Shown here in pieces: positions 53,528 to 60,249 of a stretch of DNA of 64,000 bases. The notes beneath the pieces were generated by a model, which saw only the letters and a program-made list of their open reading frames with translations, ran no database searches and was not told the DNA's origin. The DNA is taken from the NCBI RefSeq assembly GCF_036010505.1, contig NZ_CP108569.1:6482501-6546500 (forward strand), in the 5' to 3' direction. Position numbers and translations under genes: made by a program. This DNA is from Streptomyces sp. NBC_01197 (GTDB lineage Bacteria; Actinomycetota; Actinomycetes; Streptomycetales; Streptomycetaceae). Every line of letters starts with the position of its first letter. Positions within the stretch are counted from its first letter, which is position 1.

Positions 53528-54445
53528 TCAGCGGATCAGGGTGAAGCGGAGTTCCGTTCCGGGTGCTGCCTGGGCGGCTGCGGACAGGGACGGTTCCGGG
53601 ACGACGCCGATCACCGGGTAGCCGCCGGTCGTCGGGTGGTCGTTGAGGAAGACCACCGGGCGGCCGTCCGGCGGAACCTGGACCGCGCCCAGGACGACGC
53701 CCTCGCTGGGAAGTTCGCCGAGCCGGGACCGTTCCAGGGCGGGGCCGTCGGTGCGCAGGCCGATGCGGTTGCTGTGCGGCGACACCCGGTATCGGGCCGT
53801 CGCCAGAGTGCGCAGGGCGGCCGGTGTGAACCAGTCGTGGCGGGGTCCGGGCCGCACCGGCAGCACCAGGGAAGTGGGGATGCCGGGCCATGGGGCGGTG
53901 TCCGCGCCAGGGGCCGTGCCGTGGTCCCGCGGTGTGCCGAGCGGGAGGGCGTCGCCGTCGCGCAGGGGGGCCGGGCCGAGACCCGAGAGCAGGTCGGCCG
54001 AGCGGCTGCCCAGTACGGGCTCGGGGCACAGGCCGCCGGCGAAGGCCAGATAGCTGCGGACCCCGTGCTGCGCCGGATGCGCGTCGAGCACGGCACCTGC
54101 GGGCACCACGAACGGGGCGCCCCATGGTGCCGGCCGCCCGCCCACCGTCACCCGGCAGGGCGCGCCCCCGACGACCGCGGTCACCGCCCGGGTCGGGCGG
54201 ACCGCGCAGCCGGTGAGAGTGGTCTCCAGTACGGCGGCGTCCGCCGGATTGCCGGTCAGCCGGTTGGCCAGCTGCCGGGCCGGGGCGTCCAGGGCGCCCG
54301 CTCGCGGGACGCCGAGATGGGCATACCCGGTGCGACCGCTGTCCTGCACCGTCGTCAGCGCGCCCGCACGGACCACCTGGAGAACGGCCTGCGTCACTGG
54401 TATCGCTATCGCAGGCGTCCCCGGCATCGCTGTCATCCTCGTCAC
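53528..54445 (-). CDS. pxpC: 5-oxoprolinase subunit C (KipA-like)
   Basis: 305 aa. One subunit of the PxpABC ATP-dependent 5-oxoprolinase that hydrolyses pyroglutamate to glutamate; also known as the KipA / allophanate hydrolase subunit 2 fold. Typical motifs are LTTVQDSGRTGYAHLGVPRAGALD, NRLTGNPADAAVLE, and SYLAFAGG, with C-terminal PPDGRPVVFLNDHPTTGGYPVIG. GTG 54445 overlaps the pxpB stop by four bases and has AGGAG upstream. Last gene of pxpA-pxpB-pxpC. Confidence 0.92.
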   Translation of the reverse strand: MTRMTAMPGTPAIAIPVTQAVLQVVRAGALTTVQDSGRTGYAHLGVPRAGALDAPARQLANRLTGNPADAAVLETTLTGCAVRPTRAVTAVVGGAPCRVTVGGRPAPWGAPFVVPAGAVLDAHPAQHGVRSYLAFAGGLCPEPVLGSRSADLLSGLGPAPLRDGDALPLGTPRDHGTAPGADTAPWPGIPTSLVLPVRPGPRHDWFTPAALRTLATARYRVSPHSNRIGLRTDGPALERSRLGELPSEGVVLGAVQVPPDGRPVVFLNDHPTTGGYPVIGVVPEPSLSAAAQAAPGTELRFTLIR

Positions 54446-55233
54446 CGGGCCGTCTCCTCCGTACGTGTTCCGGCAGCGCGGTGGCGGTCCGGGGGCGCCA
54501 CGAAACGGACCCGGGTGCCCGGTGTCAGCAGTGCGGCGGGGTCGCGGTCCTGGTTCCAGAGGCAGTCCGGGTCGGGTGTCCGGCCGATGAGCTGCCAGCC
54601 GCCCGGCGACGCACGCGGGTACACGCCGGTGTACGGACCGGCCAGCGCCAGCGATCCGGCGGGGACCCGGGTGCGCGGAGTGGCCCGGCGGGGCACCCGC
54701 AAGTGTCCGGGGAGACCGGTCAGGTAGCCGAAACCGGGAGCGAAGCCCGAGAAGGCGACCCGGAATTCGATGCCGCTGTGGATCCCGGCCACGTCGCCGG
54801 GTTCGACGCCCCACACGGCGGCCACATCGGCGAGGTCGGGGCCGTCGTACACGACGGGGACCTCGACGGCCGGGCCGGCGTCGCGCGGCAGCGGCGGTAT
54901 CCGCCAGGAGACGAGAGCCCGGGCCAGGCGCTCGGGGGCGCCGGGCGAACCGTCGGCGATGCCGTCGAGCAGGACGGTCCGGGCGCCCGGAACGATCTCG
55001 CGTACGGCGGGGAGGCCGCCGAGGGCGCGACGGCGCAGCAGTTCGGCGTGGAACGCCTCGGCGGCAGACCCGGTGGGGAGCTCCACGAGCAGACCGTGTC
55101 GCCCCGCGGGCAGCACCTGGATGCTGTCGGTGCCGGTCGTCCTGATCGTGGTCGCTGCGGTCCCGGCTGCCTCGGTGGCGGTTCGGGCGGGTGACTCGGT
55201 CGTTGCCACTTCGGTGCCCGTCGTTCCCTTCAC
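54442..55233 (-). CDS. pxpB: 5-oxoprolinase subunit B (KipI-like)
   Basis: 263 aa. Partner of PxpC; the KipI / allophanate hydrolase subunit 1 fold. It shows VPVVYDGPDLADVA, the IHSGIEFRVAFSGFAPGFGYL signature, and RVPAGSLALAGPYTGVYP. The first ~35 residues are a Thr/Ala-rich extension. GTG 55233 overlaps the pxpA stop (GTGA); the longer open frame upstream lies over pxpA and is rejected. In Bacillus, KipI inhibits the sporulation kinase KinA, but with pxpA and pxpC adjacent the metabolic role is far more likely. Confidence 0.9.
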   Translation of the reverse strand: MKGTTGTEVATTESPARTATEAAGTAATTIRTTGTDSIQVLPAGRHGLLVELPTGSAAEAFHAELLRRRALGGLPAVREIVPGARTVLLDGIADGSPGAPERLARALVSWRIPPLPRDAGPAVEVPVVYDGPDLADVAAVWGVEPGDVAGIHSGIEFRVAFSGFAPGFGYLTGLPGHLRVPRRATPRTRVPAGSLALAGPYTGVYPRASPGGWQLIGRTPDPDCLWNQDRDPAALLTPGTRVRFVAPPDRHRAAGTRTEETAR

Positions 55234-55982
55234 GCGAACGCCAGGACCGGTACACCGGCTTCTTCGAGCGCCGCCCGGATCCGGCGGGCGACACCGGCCG
55301 CGCCGGGGGTGTCGCCGTGCACGCACAGGGAGCGAGCGCCGACCGGCACCTGGGTGCCGTCGACGGCGGTGACCGTACCGTCGACAGCCATCCCGACGGA
55401 CCGGCGCACGACCGTCCCGGCGTCCTCGACCACCGCGCCGGGTTCGCGGCGTGGCACGAGGGTGCCCCGCGGGGTGTACGCGCGGTCTGCGAACGCCTCC
55501 TCGACGGCGGGCAGGCCCGCGGCCCGGGCGGAGCTGAGCAGCCGTGAGCCCGGCAGGCCGAGGACCGCGAGGCCGCCGCCCGCGAGGCGGATACCTTCGA
55601 CGACCGCCGCGGCCTGCTCCTCATCATGGACGGCGCGGTTGTAGAGGGCGCCGTGCGGTTTGACGTACGAGACACCCGGCCCTGCGGCCTCCGCGAAGAC
55701 CCGCAGCGCGCCGATCTGATAGGCGACCTCGGCGGCCAGTTCGCCGGCCGGCACATCCATGGAGCGGCGGCCGAAACCGGCTAGATCCCGGTACGAGACG
55801 TGGGCGCCGATACGAACCCCGCGTGCGGCGGCCGTATCGCACACCCGGCGCATCACGGCGGCGTCGCCCGCGTGGAATCCACAGGCGACGTTGGCGCTCG
55901 TCACACAGGAGAGCAGGGCCTCGTCATCGGTGAGCTGCCAGCGGCCGAAGCCTTCGCCGAGGTCCGCGTTGAGATCCATCAC
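55230..55982 (-). CDS. pxpA: 5-oxoprolinase subunit A (LamB/YcsF family)
   Basis: 250 aa. Catalytic subunit of PxpABC. It shows the N-terminal MDLNADLGEGFGRW, SANVACGFHAGD, GAHVSYRDLAGFGRR, YVKPHGALYN, and CVHGDTPGA, all typical of the family. The start is GTG 55982 or ATG 55979; no Shine-Dalgarno is visible, and the predicted transcription start falls on the GTG, so the mRNA is probably leaderless. It is the first gene of the operon, divergent from gntR, with a palindromic operator in its promoter. Confidence 0.92.
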   Translation of the reverse strand: MMDLNADLGEGFGRWQLTDDEALLSCVTSANVACGFHAGDAAVMRRVCDTAAARGVRIGAHVSYRDLAGFGRRSMDVPAGELAAEVAYQIGALRVFAEAAGPGVSYVKPHGALYNRAVHDEEQAAAVVEGIRLAGGGLAVLGLPGSRLLSSARAAGLPAVEEAFADRAYTPRGTLVPRREPGAVVEDAGTVVRRSVGMAVDGTVTAVDGTQVPVGARSLCVHGDTPGAAGVARRIRAALEEAGVPVLAFA

Positions 55983-55988
55983 GCACGT

Positions 55989-56018
55989 ACGCTAACTAAT
56001 TGTTGAACAATCTGACAA
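55989..56018 (-). promoter_or_regulatory. pxpA promoter with GntR operator in the spacer
   Basis: On the minus strand -35 TTGTCA (56018-56013) and -10 TAGCGT (55994-55989) are 18 bases apart. The 11-bp palindrome TTGTTGAACAA (56000-56010), extended to ATTGTTGAACAAT at 55999-56011, fills the spacer, two bases from the -35 and five from the -10. It fits the FadR/FCD-type GntR consensus TNGTNNNACNA. Confidence 0.72.
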
Positions 56019-56164
56019 GGGTGCTCGTCCTTTGGGCGGGGCCGGTGCCGGGCCCGGCCTCGGGCCGAGGCCGGCTTGGGCGCCGGCATGCGACTGCGGT
56101 TGACTTGGCGGCGCTGCCCGGCGCGGAGCGGAGCGGCGAACGACTGATGGACAGGGGCCGAACC

Positions 56165-56884
56165 ATGGCGGGGACAGCGGGCCGGACTTCTCCGGACCTC
56201 TCGGGGCTGACGGCGGGCAGTCCCGCACCGGCCGGCACCGGGGCGGGCACCGCGGAGCGGGTGGCCGCGATCCTGCGGGAGCGGATCACCGAGGGGTACT
56301 TCCCGCCCGGCAGCCGCCTGTCCGAGGAGAGCCTCAGTGCCGCGCTCGCGGTGTCCCGCAACACGCTGCGGGAGGCGTTCCGGCTGCTCACCCACGAGCG
56401 GCTGCTGGAGCACCGGCTGAACCGGGGCGTCTTCGTCCGTGTCCTGGCGGTCGAGGACCTCGTCGACATCTACCAGGTCAGGCTGCTGGTCGAGTGCGCC
56501 GCGCTGCGGGCGCTGGGGGAGCCGCCATACCGGCTGGACGACGTGGAGGCCGCGGTGGCCGCAGGGGAGCGGGCCGCGGCCGTGGACGAGTGGGCGGCCT
56601 GCTCCACCGCCAACATCCGGTTCCACCAGGCGCTCGCGGCGCTCGCCGGGAGCCCCCGGGTGAACGAGCTGATGCGCAATGTGCTCGCCGAACTGCGTCT
56701 CGCCTTCCATGTGATGGCGGACCCGCGGCGCTTCCACGAGCCCTATCTCACCCGGAACAGGCAGCTCGTCGACCGGCTGGCCGCAGGCGACGCGGCGGGC
56801 GCCGAACGGATGCTGAGCTTCTATCTGGAGGACTCCCGCCGCCAGCTCGCCGAGGCCTACGCGATGCGCCTCGCCACGGAGTGA
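56165..56884 (+). CDS. GntR-family (FadR/FCD type) transcriptional regulator
   Basis: 239 aa. An N-terminal winged helix (~30-95: ERVAAILRERITEGYFPPG, then LSAALAVSRNTLREAFRLL) is followed by a helical FCD sensor domain (~100-235) with the His-containing FHQAL and FHV segments that bind metal and an organic acid in the family. ATG 56165 is chosen for AGGGG seven bases upstream; ATG 56147 is possible. It lies between pxpABC and the DUF969-DUF979-DUF2891 genes. It is the best candidate for binding the TTGTTGAACAA sites on both sides; the ligand may be 5-oxoproline or glutamate. Confidence 0.88.
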   Translation: MAGTAGRTSPDLSGLTAGSPAPAGTGAGTAERVAAILRERITEGYFPPGSRLSEESLSAALAVSRNTLREAFRLLTHERLLEHRLNRGVFVRVLAVEDLVDIYQVRLLVECAALRALGEPPYRLDDVEAAVAAGERAAAVDEWAACSTANIRFHQALAALAGSPRVNELMRNVLAELRLAFHVMADPRRFHEPYLTRNRQLVDRLAAGDAAGAERMLSFYLEDSRRQLAEAYAMRLATE

Positions 56885-57137
56885 GCGGCGGGCCGTGAGC
56901 TGCGGACCGGGAGCAGCGGACCGGGATCGGTGGTCCGGGAGCGGCCGTCCGGGAGCGGCGTAGTGAGGGTGAGTGCGGCTCCGGCCGGCCCGGGCGATGA
57001 GTCCGACCGGCCCGGGTGACGCGGTGGCCGCGGCCCGGGCGATGCCGCCGGCGGATGAGCCGGGGCCTGCGGCGCGGGGTGCATGGGCTGCCCGTGCTCG
57101 CCCCTCCGTCCGCTCCGCGCTCGGTGACGAACACCTC
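56885..57137. other. Gap between gntR and the DUF969 promoter
   Basis: About 250 bases without a gene. It opens with four degenerate 14-bp tandem units and continues as GC-rich sequence with short runs of GGCCCGGG. I see no terminator with a long perfect stem. Confidence 0.5.
56902..56957 (+). repeat. Four tandem 14-bp repeats after gntR
   Basis: Units at 56902, 56916, 56930 and 56944 share the core CCGGGAGC/CCGGGATC, e.g. GCGGACCGGGAGCA. They begin 18 bases after the gntR stop. Confidence 0.85.
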
Positions 57138-57167
57138 TTGTGTGTTTGTTGAACAATCGCCTAGGGT
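57138..57167 (+). promoter_or_regulatory. DUF969 promoter with the same GntR operator
   Basis: -35 TTGTGT (57138-57143) and -10 TAGGGT (57162-57167) are 18 bases apart. TTGTTGAACAA (57146-57156) is in the spacer, two bases after the -35 and five before the -10, exactly as at pxpA. The predicted mRNA start is near 57174, giving a ~55-base leader. Confidence 0.72.
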
Positions 57168-57228
57168 CTCGCGCAGCATCCCCGTCTGATCAGGGCCATC
57201 AGGTCCATGCGCGGAAGAAGGCCGACGC

Positions 57229-57960
57229 GTGATCGTTCTCCTCGGCGTGCTTGTGGTGATCCTCGGATTCGCCACGCGCCGCAATCCCCTCCTCGTGGTG
57301 GGCGCCGCCGGCATCGTGACCGGACTGCTCGGCAAGATGTCGCCGCAGGAAGTGCTGGCCGCGTTCGGCAACAGTTTTGCCTCCTCCCGTTCCGTGACCG
57401 TCTTCGTCATCACCCTCCCGGTCATCGGCCTCCTGGAGCGCTACGGCCTCCAGGAGCAGGCCCGCAACCTCATCGGGCGACTCGGCGCGCTGACCACCGG
57501 CCGCTTCCTCGCGCTGTATCTGCTCATCCGCCAGCTGACCGCCTCCGTCGGACTGACCAGCATCGGCGGTCCGGCGCAGAGCGTGCGCCCGCTGATCGCC
57601 CCGATGGCCGAGGCCGCCGCCGAGACCAGGGCGGGCGGACCGCTGCCGAAGCGGCTCCGCGAGAAGATCCGCTCGCACGCCTCGGGCGCCGACACCATCG
57701 GTATGTTCTTCGGCGAGGACTGCTTCATAGCCATCGGCTCGATCCTGCTGATCACCGGCTTCGTCAACTCGACGTACAACCAGCACCTCGAACCGCTCAG
57801 CCTCGCCCTCTGGGCGATCCCGTCCGCGATCTGCGCCTTCCTCATCCATGGCGCGCGGCTGCTGCATCTGGACCGCGTGCTGGAACGCGAACTGGCCGTC
57901 GTCGCCGCCGAGAACGAACTCGCCGCCCATACCGCCCGCCGCCCCGAGGACCTCAAGTGA
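57229..57960 (+). CDS. DUF969 membrane protein, putative transporter component
   Basis: 243 aa. About six hydrophobic segments: residues ~1-35 (two), ~56-75, ~90-112, ~165-185 and ~190-210. Conserved polar stretches include LTASVGLTSIGGPAQSVRPLIAPMAEAAAE and SGADTIGMFFGEDCFIAIGSI. Function is not experimentally fixed; DUF969 and DUF979 genes travel together and often with 5-oxoprolinase genes, hence the inference of uptake of 5-oxoproline or a related acid. GTG 57229 has AAGG upstream. It overlaps DUF979 by four bases. Confidence 0.82.
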   Translation: MIVLLGVLVVILGFATRRNPLLVVGAAGIVTGLLGKMSPQEVLAAFGNSFASSRSVTVFVITLPVIGLLERYGLQEQARNLIGRLGALTTGRFLALYLLIRQLTASVGLTSIGGPAQSVRPLIAPMAEAAAETRAGGPLPKRLREKIRSHASGADTIGMFFGEDCFIAIGSILLITGFVNSTYNQHLEPLSLALWAIPSAICAFLIHGARLLHLDRVLERELAVVAAENELAAHTARRPEDLK

Positions 57961-58925
57961 TCAAGTCCGAATACTTCTTCTGGCTGGTCGGCGCGGTCTT
58001 CCTGGTGATGGCGGCGCAGATGGCCGGCGACCGCACCAACCCGAAGCGCCTCGGCTCGGCGTCCTTCTGGGGCCTGCTGGGCGCCTCCTTCTTCTACTCG
58101 ACCGGTGTGGTCGACAAATCGCTTCCCGCGGAGCCGCTCGGCGCCGCCGTCCTGGTGCTGATCGTTCTCGGCGGCTTCGGCCTGACCGGCAAGGGCACAC
58201 CGCACACCCCGCCCCGCGAGGAGCGGGCCGCGTCGGCCGCCCGGTTCGGCAACAAGCTGTTTCTGCCGGCCCTCACCATCCCGGTCGTCGCGATGCTCTG
58301 CGCGACGCTGCTGAAGAAGGTGAAGATCGGCGGCGAACCGGTCCTGCAGCCGGGTTACGAGACGATCCTGGGCCTCGGCATCGGCGCGATCGCCGCGCTG
58401 GTGGTCGGCATGGTCGTCCTGCGTGAACGCCGCATCACGGTCCCGCTGCACGCCGGGCGCAACATGCTCGAATCCATGGGGTGGGCCCTGGTGCTGCCGC
58501 AGCTGCTCGCGGTGCTCGGGTCCATCTTCCAGACGGCGGGCGTCGGCGACCAGGTCGGCCGGATCACCGAGGCGATCCTCCCGGACGGCCAGCGTTTCGT
58601 CGCGGTGCTCGTCTACTGCTGCGGCATGGTCCTGTTCACGATCGTCATGGGCAACGCCTTCGCGGCCTTCCCCGTCATGACGGCCGCGGTCGGCTGGCCC
58701 GTCCTGATCCAGCAGATGCACGGCAGTATCCCGGCAATCCTCGCCATCGGAATGCTGTGCGGGTTCTGCGGCACCCTCGTCACGCCCATGGCCGCCAACT
58801 TCAACCTGGTCCCGGCCGCGCTGCTGGAACTGGACGACCAGTACGGCCCCATCAAGGCCCAACTGCCCACGGCAGCGGCGCTGCTGGTCTGCAACATCGC
58901 GGTTCTCGCGCTGTTCGCCTTCTGA
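57957..58925 (+). CDS. DUF979 membrane protein, putative transporter component
   Basis: 322 aa. Eight or nine predicted membrane segments; conserved stretches include GSASFWGLLGASFFYSTGVVD and the C-terminal GNAFAAFPVMTAAVGWPVLI and GFCGTLVTPMAANFNLVPAALLEL. The latter resembles helix-breaking motifs of ion-transporter-superfamily carriers, but I cannot place it firmly. GTG 57957 overlaps the DUF969 stop, so the two proteins are made together and may form one transporter. Its last codons lie in the first unit of a 16-bp repeat array. Confidence 0.82.
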   Translation: MIKSEYFFWLVGAVFLVMAAQMAGDRTNPKRLGSASFWGLLGASFFYSTGVVDKSLPAEPLGAAVLVLIVLGGFGLTGKGTPHTPPREERAASAARFGNKLFLPALTIPVVAMLCATLLKKVKIGGEPVLQPGYETILGLGIGAIAALVVGMVVLRERRITVPLHAGRNMLESMGWALVLPQLLAVLGSIFQTAGVGDQVGRITEAILPDGQRFVAVLVYCCGMVLFTIVMGNAFAAFPVMTAAVGWPVLIQQMHGSIPAILAIGMLCGFCGTLVTPMAANFNLVPAALLELDDQYGPIKAQLPTAAALLVCNIAVLALFAF

Positions 58926-58981
58926 CCGTGCTGCCTTCTGAAGACCGCGCCTTCTGAAGACCGTGCCCTCTGAAGACCGCG
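58918..58981 (+). repeat. 16-bp tandem repeats starting at the DUF979 stop codon
   Basis: Four units of 16 bases at 58918, 58934, 58950 and 58966, each reading CCTTCTGA or CCCTCTGA at its start. Unit 1 contains the DUF979 TGA; the others follow it. A fifth, weaker unit follows. Confidence 0.9.
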
Positions 58982-59058
58982 CCGCGTTATGACCGCCCGG
59001 CGTTCTGCTACCCCGCCCGAGCCCTCCCGGGCCACCCGACAACCTACGGAGTACCGTC

Positions 59059-60147
59059 ATGCCCCCCACCCCGCCGGTCCCGGCCGCCTCCGTGCTGCCA
59101 CGTGAGTACGCGCGTCCGTTCGCGGAGCTGGCGCTCCACAACGTGGTGCGCGAGTACCCGAACGCCCCGGCCCATCTGTACGCCGGCCCCGAGGAGATCG
59201 TCGCGCCGCGCGAACTGCACCCCGCGTTCTACGGGTCCTACGACTGGCACTCCACCGTGCACATGCACTGGCTGCTCGTCCGGCTGCTGCGCCGCTTCGG
59301 CCCGGCCGCGCCCGGCGGGGACCGGAGCGGCGCTGACGCGCTGCCCGCGAACCTCGCGATCCGGATCACCGAGGTCCTGGACACTCATCTGACCCCCGCC
59401 AACATTGCCGTCGAGGCCGCCTACCTGCGCCGCCGCCCGTCGTTCGAGCGCCCCTACGGCTGGGCCTGGCTGGTGGCGCTCGCCGCCGAATGCCGGGCGC
59501 TGGGCGGCGCGGCGGGCGACCGGTGGGCCGATGCGCTCGCCCCCGCCGTGGACGCCGTCGGCGACCTGCTCCGGTCCTGGCTGGCCAAGGCGACGTACCC
59601 GGTCCGGCACGGAGTGCACAACAACAGCGCCTTCGGACTCGGGCTCGTCCTGGACGCGGGCGAGAGGGCCGGTCTTGCCCGTCCGGTGCTGGACGCGGCG
59701 GCCGGCCGGCTGACCGACTGGTTCGCCGGGGACCACGACGCGCCGCTGCACTGGGAACCCTCCGGTCAGGACTTCCTCTCGCCCGCGCTGACCGAGGCGC
59801 ACGCGATGCTGCGGGTCCTGCCGGCCGCGGACTTCCCCGGCTGGCTCGCCGGTTTCGTACCGGCGCTCACCAGCGGCGACCCGTGCTCCCTGCTCACCCC
59901 GCCGGTGGTCTCGGACTACGCCGATCCGCAGATCGGGCATCTGCTCGGCCTCACCCTGAGCCGGGCGGCGGGGCTGCGCGCCGTCGCGGCCGCGCTGCCC
60001 GCGGGACCGGCGCGCGAGGCCGTGGAGGAGTCGGTCGCGGCCCATCTGGCGGTGGGGCTCCCGGCCGTCTCGTCCGGCGAATTCAATTCCGACCACTGGC
60101 TGGCGACGTACGCCGCGCTGGCGCTGGACACAGCGCCCGGACACTGA
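59059..60147 (+). CDS. DUF2891 family protein
   Basis: 362 aa. Soluble, all-helical, no signal peptide. It shows the family hallmark FYGSYDWHSTVHMHWLLVRLLRR, plus RPYGWAWLVALAAE, YPVRHGVHNNSAFGLGLVLD and a C-terminal GEFNSDHWLATYAALAL. The (alpha/alpha)-toroid-like pattern suggests an enzyme, but no activity is known to me. ATG 59059 has GGAG eight bases upstream. It lies 133 bases after DUF979 on the same strand with no strong terminator between, so it probably belongs to the same regulon. Confidence 0.85.
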   Translation: MPPTPPVPAASVLPREYARPFAELALHNVVREYPNAPAHLYAGPEEIVAPRELHPAFYGSYDWHSTVHMHWLLVRLLRRFGPAAPGGDRSGADALPANLAIRITEVLDTHLTPANIAVEAAYLRRRPSFERPYGWAWLVALAAECRALGGAAGDRWADALAPAVDAVGDLLRSWLAKATYPVRHGVHNNSAFGLGLVLDAGERAGLARPVLDAAAGRLTDWFAGDHDAPLHWEPSGQDFLSPALTEAHAMLRVLPAADFPGWLAGFVPALTSGDPCSLLTPPVVSDYADPQIGHLLGLTLSRAAGLRAVAAALPAGPAREAVEESVAAHLAVGLPAVSSGEFNSDHWLATYAALALDTAPGH

Positions 60148-60249
60148 CCCGGGCCGCCCCGCCCGATCATCGCGGTGGCCCTCGGGTGCCCGCTTCGCAG
60201 CCGTCGACCGGCAGACCCGATGTCAGTGGGGTCTGGTAGGAATTTGGCT

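Noticed and set aside
53490..54125. 211-codon minus-strand frame within pxpC
   Set aside because: It is an out-of-frame shadow of pxpC rich in Arg and Pro, with no independent ribosome site.
54442..55233. KipI-type inhibitor of a sporulation kinase
   Set aside because: The KipI/KipA fold alone suggested it, but the adjacent pxpA and the 5-oxoprolinase operon order make the enzymatic role much more likely.
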